A stretch of DNA of 64,000 bases, taken from Sphingobacterium pedocola (GTDB lineage Bacteria > Bacteroidota > Bacteroidia > Sphingobacteriales > Sphingobacteriaceae). The notes below the pieces were generated by a model. It was not told the origin of the DNA. It worked only from the letters and a program-made list of their open reading frames with translations, and searched no databases. The position numbers and the translations under genes are program-made. This document shows, in pieces, positions 1 through 9,478 of the stretch (within the stretch, counting starts at the first letter, position 1; each line of letters starts with the position of its first letter). The stretch spans positions 124,001 to 188,000 of the forward strand of contig NZ_MU158689.1 of assembly GCF_015209965.1 (NCBI RefSeq). Direction: 5' to 3'.

Positions 1-393
1 TCCGTAGCCCACGACCACGACCTCGTCCAAACCAGCGATTTGCGCTTCCAAGACGATGGTTTTAAATTCATCTTGGCCATCCAGTACAATTTCTTTGGAG
101 GCGTAACCGACAGACGTAATGTTTAAAACGATAGGTGTGTTTCCGGTCAAGGGGATTGCAAAATTTCCCTCCTTGTCGGAACTGGTCTGTCTGGAATCTC
201 CTTTGACGGAAACTGTCGCTCCGGCAATAGGTAACCCGTCGATATTTTGGACCGTTCCTTTAAATATCCTGTCCTGCGCAACAGCCGTTAGCAAAGGAAG
301 CGAGAGTGCAACGAATAGGGTCAGGAAAACCTTGTGCGCATACCTAACTGTAGATCTTGGACACCTAAAAAATACACGTGTTTCTGTCTTCAT
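1..393 (-). CDS. SusC/RagA-type TonB-linked outer-membrane receptor, N-terminal part (runs off left edge)
   Basis: 131 codons are visible, starting at the ATG whose complement is 391-393 and still open at base 1. There is a signal peptide ending near LLTAVAQ, then a carboxypeptidase-D regulatory-like beta-sandwich (GTVQNIDGLPIAGATVSVKG). The last visible codons read DEVVVVGYG, the segment that joins this domain to the plug in SusC proteins. The product would import oligosaccharides across the outer membrane with a SusD partner and TonB. It lies 85 bp downstream of the rhamnosidase gene on the same strand, so the two are probably cotranscribed and share a rhamnose-containing substrate. The barrel lies outside the window. 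Confidence 0.9.
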   Translation of the reverse strand, partial: MKTETRVFFRCPRSTVRYAHKVFLTLFVALSLPLLTAVAQDRIFKGTVQNIDGLPIAGATVSVKGDSRQTSSDKEGNFAIPLTGNTPIVLNITSVGYASKEIVLDGQDEFKTIVLEAQIAGLDEVVVVGYG

Positions 394-478
394 AATTTAG
401 TATTTATACGATGCGACTTAACGCAAACGCGATTAAAATGAATTATTTTCCTAAATTGATTATGTGAGTCGTTTGCCG

Positions 479-2854
479 TTATATGGTGATCGAATTGGTA
501 CCACTCTGTAGCTTTATTTCCTTTCCTCCGAATTTAAATGTTCCATCTACATCGTCGGGGAGTGACACCGTTGCCTTGATACCGCTACCATTTCGTTTCA
601 ACTTTACCTTGATTGTTCCGTTAGGATGTGGCATGGATCCTTCTGCCTCTTTCAGCTCGCCAAGTCCAGGTTGGATTAATACAGATTTGAACCCCGGCGA
701 GGCAGGCATAATACCGATTATAGTGGCGAGAAAATCATAATTGGGACTAGAACTCCAGGCGTGTGAATCTGTTCGGGTAGGTTCTGGCTTTTCTGCAAAG
801 GTTGTTAGCCCCATATCCAACATCTTCCACCAGGGGTCGAGCTGCGCATAATATCGATCTGCCAACCCAACTTCTTTCATTGCTCGTATCAGATAAAACC
901 GATAAAAGAAAGTTACTTTGCTTATGGAATCATTTGTTGTCAATTTTTCAAAAACGGTGCGAGCCTCATCTCCTTGAACAGCTCCGCTAAGAATGGCCAA
1001 GATACTTGCATGCTGGCTGTAAGTTTCTTTTAGGGGTGAATTCGCCATGAGCATTCTGTCTTTATCAAAAGCATGTTCATACGTTTTCGAATTCAAGTTG
1101 TGGGATAACGTTTCATATTTTTGAGCTTGCGTTTCTTCGTCAAAGTACGCGAATAGGGCTTGCGCTTGTTTTAAGGTATAGGCCAGTTGTAAGCTGATAA
1201 TTGCAGAATTGCCGTCTTCTGCTCCTTCAGGAACGCCCCAGAGATCAAATGCATCCCAATCCACAAAATTCCACCATTTCATGGGGCCTAGCATACCCTT
1301 TTCCTTATCCATATTGGAGACATACCAGGCCAGGACTTGCTGCACAGACGGCAAAAACTGTTTAACGAATTCATCGTCTTGCCTGTGCATCCAGTAATCG
1401 TAGACCATCGAAACCCAAAAGAGGGAAAATGTGGGTATTACCTGTAGTCTATTGCTGGGGTAACGACCTTGCGGTAATCCTTCAGGGGTCTTTGAGTTGT
1501 AAAAATCCAATAATGCTTTCCGCATTAGACGGTCGTCACCACTCATATATAGGGTTATTAGCGCTTGAATTCGGGTATCTCCTTCGTATTGTAATTGTTC
1601 GTAGTAGGGCGTATCAAAATAGGTCTCGCCGGCACAGATAAGCTGCGTTCGCCAGCCGACATCCCATATTTTAGTCAGATTGGGGTCGTTACTTGTAAAG
1701 GAGGCCTTCAACTCAAACGGATACCCGGTCTTCATTCCATATAAATCGTTCAACACCAGTGTCTCATCTAATGTCTCTATATCGAGTTGAACGTATCGGT
1801 ACGTTTTAAACCATAACGGTCTAAAACTTCGGAGTGAACCGCCATCTGGTAGAAATACATCATAGTTTCCTTTTATTTCTTTTCCGTCTATCTCATTCCT
1901 ATTTCCCTTATTGCCAGTAGCGTCGTATAGCGATTCGGCGTAGGTCATTTTTATACGTGCCCCCTTTCCTTGGCTCACTATTAATTCTGGATAAGCAACG
2001 GTATTAAAAGACTGGTCTAAAAGAATAGACACCTTTTGATGCGGAGGGATACGGAGTGGGGTACGACCGTCGATAAATTTAGCCGCTCCTTGAAGGCCGC
2101 GAACCCTCCTAACGGTCGGAATACGTTGCATCACCTCTTGCATAAACGGAATATTCCGAGGCTTTAGGGTCCAGAGGTTGTCTGTACCGTAGCCATGCGT
2201 AACCGGATTATTGACGAGCTTCCGAGCGTACTGCCATTGCGCATCATCAAACTCCGGTTTCTCCCAATTCCACGGGAATTGACTTGCATCGACTTGGTCT
2301 CCAGGCCCCACAACCATGTATGCGCCTAGCCGTTCGGTGTTGTCTGTAGAGACAGGAGAGTATGCGTTGTTTTGCATAACTTTCCAGCTTGTATCCGAAT
2401 TAATCACCTGTTCGGCGGGTCCATCACCCTGCAAAACAAATCCTGTCTGATTGGATACCTGTGCTACGGCGGCATACTCGCCCATATTCCACACCAGCGT
2501 GGCGACAATATTATTTCCGCGTTGTAAGTAAGGTCCGATATCTACGGTCTCGAAATACCAATTAGCAAGATCGCCTCGGGCAGGTCCACTCACGACTGCA
2601 ACACCGTTAACAAATAGCCGATACCGATTATCTGCAGTGACGTGCACGATAAACTTATCGGGTTTCTCTTTTAAGTCGAATGACTTGCGGAAATGGTAAA
2701 CACCATAATCCCGTTGGGAGATATCTGGGCATGAAATCCATGAGGAAGGCCAATAACCTTTCATTAATTGTGGATTTATAGGTGTCGTCTGCGCAAAGAT
2801 ACCTTGGACAAGGAACTGGTAAAAGGATATGAAGAATAGAACTGATCTCATCAT
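479..2854 (-). CDS. Secreted GH78-type alpha-L-rhamnosidase
   Basis: 791 aa with a signal peptide ending near GIFAQ. The N-terminal half has the beta-sandwich typical of bacterial rhamnosidases (VTADNRYRLFVNG, residues about 72-84). An alpha/alpha-barrel follows from about residue 380. The stretch DTPYYEQLQYEGD (414-426) aligns with the GH78 general-acid motif DCPQRExxGWxGD, placing the acid at Glu419. WWNFVDWD and the C-terminal sandwich also fit the family. It would remove terminal L-rhamnose in the periplasm or at the surface. It sits directly upstream of the truncated SusC gene and divergent from the hydrolase at 3224. The family call is firm; the linkage and aglycone are not visible. Confidence 0.88.
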   Translation of the reverse strand: MMRSVLFFISFYQFLVQGIFAQTTPINPQLMKGYWPSSWISCPDISQRDYGVYHFRKSFDLKEKPDKFIVHVTADNRYRLFVNGVAVVSGPARGDLANWYFETVDIGPYLQRGNNIVATLVWNMGEYAAVAQVSNQTGFVLQGDGPAEQVINSDTSWKVMQNNAYSPVSTDNTERLGAYMVVGPGDQVDASQFPWNWEKPEFDDAQWQYARKLVNNPVTHGYGTDNLWTLKPRNIPFMQEVMQRIPTVRRVRGLQGAAKFIDGRTPLRIPPHQKVSILLDQSFNTVAYPELIVSQGKGARIKMTYAESLYDATGNKGNRNEIDGKEIKGNYDVFLPDGGSLRSFRPLWFKTYRYVQLDIETLDETLVLNDLYGMKTGYPFELKASFTSNDPNLTKIWDVGWRTQLICAGETYFDTPYYEQLQYEGDTRIQALITLYMSGDDRLMRKALLDFYNSKTPEGLPQGRYPSNRLQVIPTFSLFWVSMVYDYWMHRQDDEFVKQFLPSVQQVLAWYVSNMDKEKGMLGPMKWWNFVDWDAFDLWGVPEGAEDGNSAIISLQLAYTLKQAQALFAYFDEETQAQKYETLSHNLNSKTYEHAFDKDRMLMANSPLKETYSQHASILAILSGAVQGDEARTVFEKLTTNDSISKVTFFYRFYLIRAMKEVGLADRYYAQLDPWWKMLDMGLTTFAEKPEPTRTDSHAWSSSPNYDFLATIIGIMPASPGFKSVLIQPGLGELKEAEGSMPHPNGTIKVKLKRNGSGIKATVSLPDDVDGTFKFGGKEIKLQSGTNSITI

Positions 2855-3223
2855 AAGTTATTTTGGGTGAAATTGATATAGCAATAATAAGATAACATTG
2901 GCTTTGTTGCTAGTACAAGTTATACTAAAATATATACTATTTTAACAACTAGCTCGTTAAGAGGGGTTATCCGCATGCAGATATAATAAAAAATGGCAAA
3001 TAATAAACGAGGCCCTGCATTTTAGGCGTAGAATGTGCATCAGGCATGGTAGAAATTTGTTAAAATAAAGGTCAAATGGGTATAGGTTGCTGATAAAACT
3101 GTACTTGGTGAAAGGCACATCATTCAGCATCTTTGTTTGGACAGGTGCTCGTTTTAGTTTTGTATTGCCCTGTGGCCGTTAACGAATAGCTCGGTTAATT
3201 TTACCTGTATAAACCTTAATCAA
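2855..3223. other. Divergent intergenic region between rhamnosidase and hydrolase genes
   Basis: 369 bp, AT-rich, with no ORF of interest. It must hold promoters for both flanking genes. A good plus-strand promoter is seen at 3132-3162. I found no exact TAnnTTTG for the minus-strand rhamnosidase. Confidence 0.6.
3132..3162 (+). promoter_or_regulatory. Bacteroidota-type promoter for the hydrolase gene at 3224
   Basis: TTTG at 3132-3135, a 19-nt spacer, then TAGTTTTG at 3155-3162 (pattern TAnnTTTG). Transcription would begin near 3169, leaving a leader of about 55 nt before the ATG at 3224. Confidence 0.55.
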
Positions 3224-4567
3224 ATGAGAAAAATGAATTTGCAGATATTTTATTTAGGGATAACCGTTTTGCACCTACTCTTTCTCCATGTGACGCAAGC
3301 ACAACATCTGCTGAACGCCGGTCAGCAGCGAAAATCAGCGGTAGACAGCAATCTGATTGACAACGGCACCGTGTACCGGTTAACCGTAAAAAATAAAGAC
3401 ACATTGAATTATGCCACTTACAATGTATTTATTCCAAAGGGAATAGACCGCATCCGAGGGGTCTTAATTCATCAACACGGCTGCGGTATGGAAGGACGGG
3501 GTGTATCGACCGCATACGATGTACAATATCAATCTTTTGCGAAGAAATGGAATTTAGCTATTGTAGGTGCAGATTTGTATTACACTGCAGGTTGTTATGC
3601 ATGGAGAGAGCCCGATTCGGGTTCGGGCGAATCTCTTTTAGCAGCACTGACTCAGATAGGCGAGGTATCTGACCAATCCGCGCTTGGGGAAGCCCCCTGG
3701 CTTCTTTGGGGGCATTCGGGAGGGGGATATTGGGCATTGGCAATGATAAGGGATTACCCCCAACGTGTGCTGGCGGCTTTCTGTTATTCACCTGCTTTCG
3801 ATCCGTCGTGGAACTATCCTAAAGAAGCGCTGGAAATCCCGCTTATGATCCGTCATGCAGGTGCGACAGATGCTAATTCCCCCGAGGTAAGCTGTTGGGC
3901 TACGGCAGTGAATAGCTTTAAAAAACTGAGACGAGCCGGGGGACTGGTTAGTATTGCGTATACACCCTATCAAAACCATAACTATAGTTTTGTGCGTTAT
4001 ATGGCCATTCCTTTTTATGAATCTGCGTTGTCGCAACGGCTGCCACGGGGGCGCTCTGCTTCATTCAGGGAGATGAGAAAAATCGACAGAACAAGAGGCT
4101 GGCTGGGTGATACCCTGTCGCTTAATACCTATCCATATCGAACGTATAAGGACGAGGCGTCGTCTATGTCTTGGTTACCTGATTCCGCAACGGCTGCGGC
4201 ATGGAAAGAATACGTAATTACAGGAAGCGTCATCGACAGAACGCCTCCGCCGCCGCCATTTGAACTTCGCATAGCACGATTGCATAGTGTGTCGGTAGCG
4301 CTACGGTGGAAAGCGGATGCTGACATCGAGTCCGGAATTAAGCATTTCAACATCTATAATAATGATCAGCTTATTGCTCGCTTCCCTGAGCATGGTGTGT
4401 ATCAGTATTTTGATACCAACGGAGATGATGCGATACCGATGTCTGCCCTTCCAGAGATGAAAATTATTGCGACCGCTTTAAAAGATTCAAACTTCCGCCT
4501 CACGATCAGCGCTGTCAATCACTTTAACCTGGAGTCAGAAAGGATTACTTTTCCGTCGATCGAATAA
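3224..4567 (+). CDS. Secreted alpha/beta-hydrolase with C-terminal fibronectin-III-like domain
   Basis: 447 aa with a signal peptide ending at THVTQA-like sequence near residue 27. The hydrolase fold spans about 60-290: oxyanion region LIHQHGCGMEG (81-91), nucleophile elbow GHSGGG with Ser165, and likely acid Asp216 and base His252 (NHNYS). Residues about 345-440 look like one Fn3/Ig-type domain (SVALRWKADADIESGIKHF). The head resembles PHB-depolymerase or feruloyl/acetyl-esterase type enzymes, so a role in removing ester groups from a glycan fits its place beside a rhamnosidase. The exact substrate cannot be read from the sequence. Confidence 0.72.
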   Translation: MRKMNLQIFYLGITVLHLLFLHVTQAQHLLNAGQQRKSAVDSNLIDNGTVYRLTVKNKDTLNYATYNVFIPKGIDRIRGVLIHQHGCGMEGRGVSTAYDVQYQSFAKKWNLAIVGADLYYTAGCYAWREPDSGSGESLLAALTQIGEVSDQSALGEAPWLLWGHSGGGYWALAMIRDYPQRVLAAFCYSPAFDPSWNYPKEALEIPLMIRHAGATDANSPEVSCWATAVNSFKKLRRAGGLVSIAYTPYQNHNYSFVRYMAIPFYESALSQRLPRGRSASFREMRKIDRTRGWLGDTLSLNTYPYRTYKDEASSMSWLPDSATAAAWKEYVITGSVIDRTPPPPPFELRIARLHSVSVALRWKADADIESGIKHFNIYNNDQLIARFPEHGVYQYFDTNGDDAIPMSALPEMKIIATALKDSNFRLTISAVNHFNLESERITFPSIE

Positions 4568-4570
4568 GCG

Positions 4571-4604
4571 AAGGAGAATTCCGGAGTTTGCCGGAATTCT
4601 CCTT
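4571..4604. terminator. Strong bidirectional terminator hairpin
   Basis: A 14-bp perfect stem, AAGGAGAATTCCGG (4571-4584) with its complement at 4591-4604, and a 6-nt loop. A T-rich stretch follows on the plus side. It lies between convergent genes ending at 4567 and 4610. Confidence 0.85.
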
Positions 4605-4609
4605 TCTTT

Positions 4610-6301
4610 TTAGTCGATTATCTTACCGTCGGTGATACATCCCTCGGAAGCTGATGAGACCGATTGCGCATATTTAAATAATATGCCTTGTGTAATTCTT
4701 AGCGTGGGTTTTTTCCAGCGCCCCCGCCTTGATTTTAATTCTTCGTCGCTCAATCTAACGTCTATCCGGTTGTTTGGGATATCAATCGTGAGAATATCGC
4801 CATCTTCTAGCAACGCGATAACTCCACCATCAAAAGCTTCCGGTGCGATGTGTCCTACAACAAAGCCGTGGGTTCCGCCCGAGAACCGTCCGTCTGTGAT
4901 CATGGCCACATCTTGCCCTAGTCCAGCACCCATAATGGCAGCGGTTACTTTAAGCATCTCTGGCATTCCCGGCCCTCCCTTAGGGCCGACGTAACGGATA
5001 ATAATAACGTCGCCTTTTTCAATAAACCCATTCTTTACAGCTGTGACCGTATCGTCTTCGCTGTCGAACACCTTAGCTCGACCTTCGAAAAACTCGCCCT
5101 CTTTTCCGGTTATTTTAGCGACGGCGCCATCAGGGGCAATGTTGCCGTGAAGGATCTGAAGATGACCGGTTTTCTTGAGGGGGCTGTCAAAGGGAGCCAA
5201 TATTTTTAGGGCATTGTTCCACGGTTCGATACCGTCGAGATTTTCACGCAAGGTTTTTCCTGTTACCGTGAGGCAGTCGCCATGTAATAGTCCCTCGTCC
5301 AATAGAATCTTCATCACAGCAGGAGTTCCTCCGCAATCGTGTACATCTTCCATCATATATTTCCCGCTGGGTTTTAAATCGGCAATGAGGGGCGTATGAT
5401 CGCTGATGTACTGAAAATCTTGCAAGGTAAGGGAGAGGCCATAAGCTTTTGCTATGGCGAGATAATGAAGTACTGCATTGGTTGATCCACCTAAAGCCAT
5501 GACCATTACCAACGCGTTTTCCAGTGAACGGGACGTCACGATATCACGTGGTTTTAAATCTAGCTCGAGCAGGTTTTTTATTGCTGCCGCTGCATCAATA
5601 CATTCCTGTTTTTTCTCGTCGCTTGTAGCTGGGTTGGATGAGCTGTATGGCAAAGACAAGCCCAACGCCTCAATGGAAGATGACATGGTATTTGCCGTGT
5701 ACATTCCGCCACAGGCACCGGCCCCCGGGCAGGCATTACGAATAATCTGACCCAGCTCTTCTTCGTCGATTAAGCCGGCAACTTTAGCGCCATAGGCTTC
5801 AAAGGTGGACAGCACGTTGATTTTTTCTCCTTTGTGACGGCCGGAATGAATGCTGCCACCATAGATCATCAGCGCCGGACGGTTGAGTCGCCCCATAGCG
5901 ATGACCGCACCGGGTAGGTTTTTATCACATCCCATCACGGTAACCAAACCATCATACCACTGGCCACCTACGACGGTTTCGATACAGTCCGCAATCAAGT
6001 CGCGTGATGGAAGTGAAAAGTTCATGCCTTGGGTCCCCATACTCATGGCATCGCTAACGCCGATGGTATTGAAGGTTAACCCCGTTAGATCGACAACCTT
6101 CATAGCATCTGCTACGATCGAGGCGAGCTCATTGAGGTGCATATTGCACGGATTGCCTGCATAGCCTGCACTGGCAACGCCAATTTGCGGGAGCTTGATG
6201 GTTCGTTCATTCAGGCCAATCGCATACAACATGGCCTTCGACCCAGTTTGGTCTTCGTTTTCCGTAAGTTTACGGCTATATTTATTTAATATAGTATCCA
6301 T
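4610..6301 (-). CDS. IlvD/Edd-family dehydratase (dihydroxy-acid or sugar-acid dehydratase)
   Basis: 563 aa, the full length of the family. Three cysteines that ligate the iron-sulfur cluster are present: Cys52 (GNPCNMH), Cys125 (MGCDKNLPG) and Cys197 ([11 protein letters not shown]). The C-terminal substrate motif [19 protein letters not shown] is intact. By sequence it resembles dihydroxy-acid dehydratase (valine/isoleucine synthesis). However, no other ilv/leu gene is nearby; it follows a dehydrogenase gene by 34 bp, which overlaps a sugar lactonase gene. From this context I infer a role as a sugar-acid dehydratase giving a 2-keto-3-deoxy acid. Substrate tests or phylogeny would separate the two possibilities. 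Confidence 0.8.
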   Translation of the reverse strand: MDTILNKYSRKLTENEDQTGSKAMLYAIGLNERTIKLPQIGVASAGYAGNPCNMHLNELASIVADAMKVVDLTGLTFNTIGVSDAMSMGTQGMNFSLPSRDLIADCIETVVGGQWYDGLVTVMGCDKNLPGAVIAMGRLNRPALMIYGGSIHSGRHKGEKINVLSTFEAYGAKVAGLIDEEELGQIIRNACPGAGACGGMYTANTMSSSIEALGLSLPYSSSNPATSDEKKQECIDAAAAIKNLLELDLKPRDIVTSRSLENALVMVMALGGSTNAVLHYLAIAKAYGLSLTLQDFQYISDHTPLIADLKPSGKYMMEDVHDCGGTPAVMKILLDEGLLHGDCLTVTGKTLRENLDGIEPWNNALKILAPFDSPLKKTGHLQILHGNIAPDGAVAKITGKEGEFFEGRAKVFDSEDDTVTAVKNGFIEKGDVIIIRYVGPKGGPGMPEMLKVTAAIMGAGLGQDVAMITDGRFSGGTHGFVVGHIAPEAFDGGVIALLEDGDILTIDIPNNRIDVRLSDEELKSRRGRWKKPTLRITQGILFKYAQSVSSASEGCITDGKIID

Positions 6302-6335
6302 TGAATTGGAAATTAGGTTTTTAATGCTATTTCTA

Positions 6336-7409
6336 TTAGTCGGGAATTACAGTGCCTCCAACATCGTTCGATTGGTACGCAGCTTCTACGAGCCGCATGG
6401 TATCGAATGCATGTTTGACAGAAGTAATGTGGGCTGAACCTGGATCGTCAACGGCACATTGTAAGTCGGCCATGGTGGCCATAAATGCGTCGGGATACCA
6501 TGCCCCCGGAATGTCGGCTTCTATCCACCCGTCGCTGGCTTTTTCGGTTAAAAAGTACGTGAAATGATCAGCTTCTCCTTTGGGGAAGTTGATGTTTTTG
6601 CCGAGTGTGGCCTTGATAGCGCCTTTTGTCCCCTCCCATTTTACAAACGATTCCTGATGTGCTAACCCGAAATCATGTCCGTGATTCGTATTGATAAATG
6701 CACGGATGGGCTGCTCGTAATCGAAAATGATAACCGAGCGAGTGGATGCCAACTGCATTTGTTTGGGATGTTGAAACGTCTTTGCATAGATATGCTTGGG
6801 CATACCTAAAAAGTATTTTATCATATCCATATAATGTATACTGTGATAAAGCATTTCCATCCTAGGAATGCCAAACAGGAAGTCCCATAGTTCCCAGGGA
6901 TGATAAATGTTCATCCGTATTTCCATATCGTGGACCGTGCCGATAGCACCCTGGTCGATCAGGCGCTTTGCGGCAATAACGGATGGAATGAGTTTCATCT
7001 GGAAGTTTACGCTCGCGGTGAATCCTTTAGTTTCACATAGTTGTAGAATCTCTCTGGCTCCTTCCAATGTTTCCCCCATAGGTTTTTGCATCAGGACATT
7101 TGCGCCCTGAGGTAATTGATAGAGTATACCGGCCAAGTGGGAGGCTGGAACAGCGATATCAAATATGGTGTCGTCCGGAGCATCGGCTACCAATGCAGCG
7201 AGCGACGGGTATACGCGGGGAATTTCAAAAATCGAGGCTAGATGATTAGCCTTTGTTTGTTCCAGATCGAAAATGCCGTAAACCGGCCAATTTGCTTTCC
7301 GGTAGGCTGGAAGATGTGCTTCTTCCACGATGCCACCGGCACCGATAATTATAATGGGATGAGGTGCGGCGGGCATTTTAAAATCCGTTGCTATTTCATA
7401 TCTGTTCAT
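6336..7409 (-). CDS. Gfo/Idh/MocA-family NAD(P)-dependent sugar dehydrogenase
   Basis: 357 aa from the ATG at 7409. The frame is open to 7625, but the Rossmann motif [18 protein letters not shown] begins about 19 residues after this Met, and starting here leaves only a 14-bp overlap with the lactonase gene. MQKPMGET carries the conserved Lys-Pro pair, with Gln replacing the more usual Glu before it. The C-terminal beta-sheet domain contains [10 protein letters not shown]. It probably oxidises an aldose or inositol-like sugar, supplying the lactone for the hydrolase encoded just upstream. The substrate is inferred from context only. Confidence 0.8.
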   Translation of the reverse strand: MNRYEIATDFKMPAAPHPIIIIGAGGIVEEAHLPAYRKANWPVYGIFDLEQTKANHLASIFEIPRVYPSLAALVADAPDDTIFDIAVPASHLAGILYQLPQGANVLMQKPMGETLEGAREILQLCETKGFTASVNFQMKLIPSVIAAKRLIDQGAIGTVHDMEIRMNIYHPWELWDFLFGIPRMEMLYHSIHYMDMIKYFLGMPKHIYAKTFQHPKQMQLASTRSVIIFDYEQPIRAFINTNHGHDFGLAHQESFVKWEGTKGAIKATLGKNINFPKGEADHFTYFLTEKASDGWIEADIPGAWYPDAFMATMADLQCAVDDPGSAHITSVKHAFDTMRLVEAAYQSNDVGGTVIPD

Positions 7410-8280
7410 AGGAGATGTCGTCAATTCGGTAAAAGTCCAGTGCATTCTGGTAGAAAATTCGTTGTAAATCTGCGTCCGGAAGAGATCGGCACAGCGCAAG
7501 CGCCGTGGTAAGCCATCTGGTATAGCTCGAAGAAAGGGTGACAACTGGCCAATCGCCGCCGAAAGCAATGCGATGGGTTCCGAAGAGCTCCAGCACGACG
7601 TCAACGTAAGGTTGTAAATCGGCAATCGTCCAGTGTTTCCAATCGGCTTCTGTAACTAAGCCAGAAAGCTTGCAATACACACGCGGATTTTTAGCAAGTG
7701 CCGTTATGTTACGTTTCCATTCCCGGAATTCACCTGTTTTAATAGCTGGTTTGCCTAAATGATCGACCATGTAGCGATTGGTCGGACACGCCTCTACCAG
7801 CCTTACAGCAGCAGGTAGCTGATGGGCTTTTATTCCCAGATCAAAACTGAGGCCGTAACGGTGCAACAAATTCATGTTATTGATGAACTGCTTGTTATCA
7901 TAGAGGGATATAGGTTCCTCCTCCAGTCTACGGATGCCCTTTATCAGCTTATTTTGGGTAAGGGTAGCCAGTGTGCTTTCCACCTCAGGTTGTTCTAACG
8001 GGAAATAGGATACAATTCCACGGATGCGCGGATCATGAACAGCGAGATCTGTGATATAATCAACTTCTTTTTGGTATGCCTCCGGTGCACATTCACATTG
8101 GAGAAATATCATATTGGAGACTGAAATCCCTTTTGTCGCCGCTCGGTATGCAGCTAGGTCGAATGATTTTTTTAATTGCGGTACCTCATCCAGCCACGGG
8201 TAATTTATCACGGAAAGATCCCAGAGGTGCAGATGTGCATCTGTGATGAGTAGGTCGTTATCATTGGATCTTGCTATCAT
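7396..8280 (-). CDS. Amidohydrolase-2 family sugar lactonase (L-fuconolactonase / L-rhamnonolactonase type)
   Basis: 294 aa. Motifs of the family are present: DAHLHLWD near residue 14, DHLGKPAI near residue 175, and FGGDWPVV near residue 240, holding the metal-binding His and Asp residues. This family (COG3618 type) opens deoxyaldonolactones such as L-fucono- or L-rhamnonolactone. It is the first gene of a tight minus-strand operon (lactonase, dehydrogenase, dehydratase) that diverges from an AraC regulator and a fucose-permease-like gene. A -7 element lies upstream at 8371-8378. The deoxysugar identity is inferred. Confidence 0.82.
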   Translation of the reverse strand: MIARSNDNDLLITDAHLHLWDLSVINYPWLDEVPQLKKSFDLAAYRAATKGISVSNMIFLQCECAPEAYQKEVDYITDLAVHDPRIRGIVSYFPLEQPEVESTLATLTQNKLIKGIRRLEEEPISLYDNKQFINNMNLLHRYGLSFDLGIKAHQLPAAVRLVEACPTNRYMVDHLGKPAIKTGEFREWKRNITALAKNPRVYCKLSGLVTEADWKHWTIADLQPYVDVVLELFGTHRIAFGGDWPVVTLSSSYTRWLTTALALCRSLPDADLQRIFYQNALDFYRIDDISYEQI

Positions 8281-8370
8281 AAAAGTTTTTTAAAGGTATA
8301 AAGAAAATAAAGGTCGTGATGGTATTGGATTAGCGGATATCTGTACGAATTTGATTTCGTATCGAAAAAC

Positions 8371-8378
8371 CAAAGTTA
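8371..8378 (-). promoter_or_regulatory. -7 element of the lactonase operon
   Basis: On the minus strand this reads TAACTTTG, matching TAnnTTTG, 91 nt upstream of the start codon at 8280. No clear -33 TTTG was seen at the expected distance, so an activator (such as the adjacent AraC protein) may be needed. Confidence 0.35.
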
Positions 8379-8454
8379 TTGTTGTATTTTAGATATTAAA
8401 TTGACATGCTTTGTGTCGAATTATAAACTTTTTGTCAATAAAATATTAGTTGTC

Positions 8455-9357
8455 ATGAAACCTATTTATGCGAAACCACCATGGGGAAGCCGAGCTGCTT
8501 TTCAGGTTCGGAAGGATTATTTTGATGTGCTGGATACGAAATGGCATTATCATTCGGAATATGAATTGGCCTTCATTAGGTATCCCTATGGAAAGCGGAT
8601 CGCTGGAAAAAGTATCTGTACATTCGAAAACAGTGATTTGGTGTTTTATGGTCCTAATATACCACACGCCTGGTCGCATGAACAGTTTTTAGGTAAATCC
8701 GAAGTGCAGAAACACAATGCGGGTCTTTCGAATTATGCCATTGTCGTGCATTTTAGTGAATCCTGCTTTGGAGAATCTTTTTTTTCCATTCCTGAAATGA
8801 ACGCCATTCAAGCTGTTTTAACGAAAAGTTCGCGAGGATTGGTGGTGCAGGGAACTTCAAAAGCGAAGATTGCAGACTGGATGGAGCAGATGGTTGCGAA
8901 TACCGGATCTAAAAGGGTGGTGTTATTGCTTCAAATTTTGGAAGAATTGGCGGTAGCAAAGGAACTGAGCCTCTTATCTTCGGCGGGCTATTGGGACAAC
9001 CTCAATGATCACGATGCGATCCGTATGAGTAGTATTTACGAATACCTGATACGAAATTTTACGAAAGATATTGCGCTGGACGAAATTGCTGAACAAGCGC
9101 ATATGTCGCCGTCAGCGTTCTGTAGGTATTTTAAAGCCCGCACAAAACGGACGTTAAAGGAGTTTGTCAATGAATTAAGGGTGAATTGCGCCTGTCAATT
9201 GCTTGAAGAAAACCGAAATAGTATTACCCAGATCTGTTTCGAAGTTGGTTTCAATAACATCTCCAACTTTAACAGGCGATTTAAAGAAGTTAGGGGCATC
9301 ACCCCGCAACAATATCGTATCAATATTATAGGCATACACAATAAAAACAGTGTATAG
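8455..9357 (+). CDS. AraC-family transcriptional regulator with cupin sensor domain
   Basis: 300 aa from the ATG at 8455; the frame is open to a TTG at 8401 but the cupin domain fits this start. The N-terminal part (WHYHSEYELAFI, PNIPHAWSH) is a cupin sugar-sensing domain. The C-terminal 100 residues hold two helix-turn-helix motifs (IALDEIAEQAHMSPSAFCRYF and SITQICFEVGFNNISNFNRRF). It is placed between the divergent lactonase operon and the permease, so it probably senses the imported sugar and controls both. Confidence 0.9.
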   Translation: MKPIYAKPPWGSRAAFQVRKDYFDVLDTKWHYHSEYELAFIRYPYGKRIAGKSICTFENSDLVFYGPNIPHAWSHEQFLGKSEVQKHNAGLSNYAIVVHFSESCFGESFFSIPEMNAIQAVLTKSSRGLVVQGTSKAKIADWMEQMVANTGSKRVVLLLQILEELAVAKELSLLSSAGYWDNLNDHDAIRMSSIYEYLIRNFTKDIALDEIAEQAHMSPSAFCRYFKARTKRTLKEFVNELRVNCACQLLEENRNSITQICFEVGFNNISNFNRRFKEVRGITPQQYRINIIGIHNKNSV

Positions 9358-9478
9358 ATAGAAAAGAGAGGCATTAGCCAAAGACTGCGTCAAATGCGTA
9401 TCGATAGTAGTAAAATCCGTACTACTTCATGCGCTCGTTTGCTGCTTTCTTTGTATAAATTATAATCCTAATTCACTG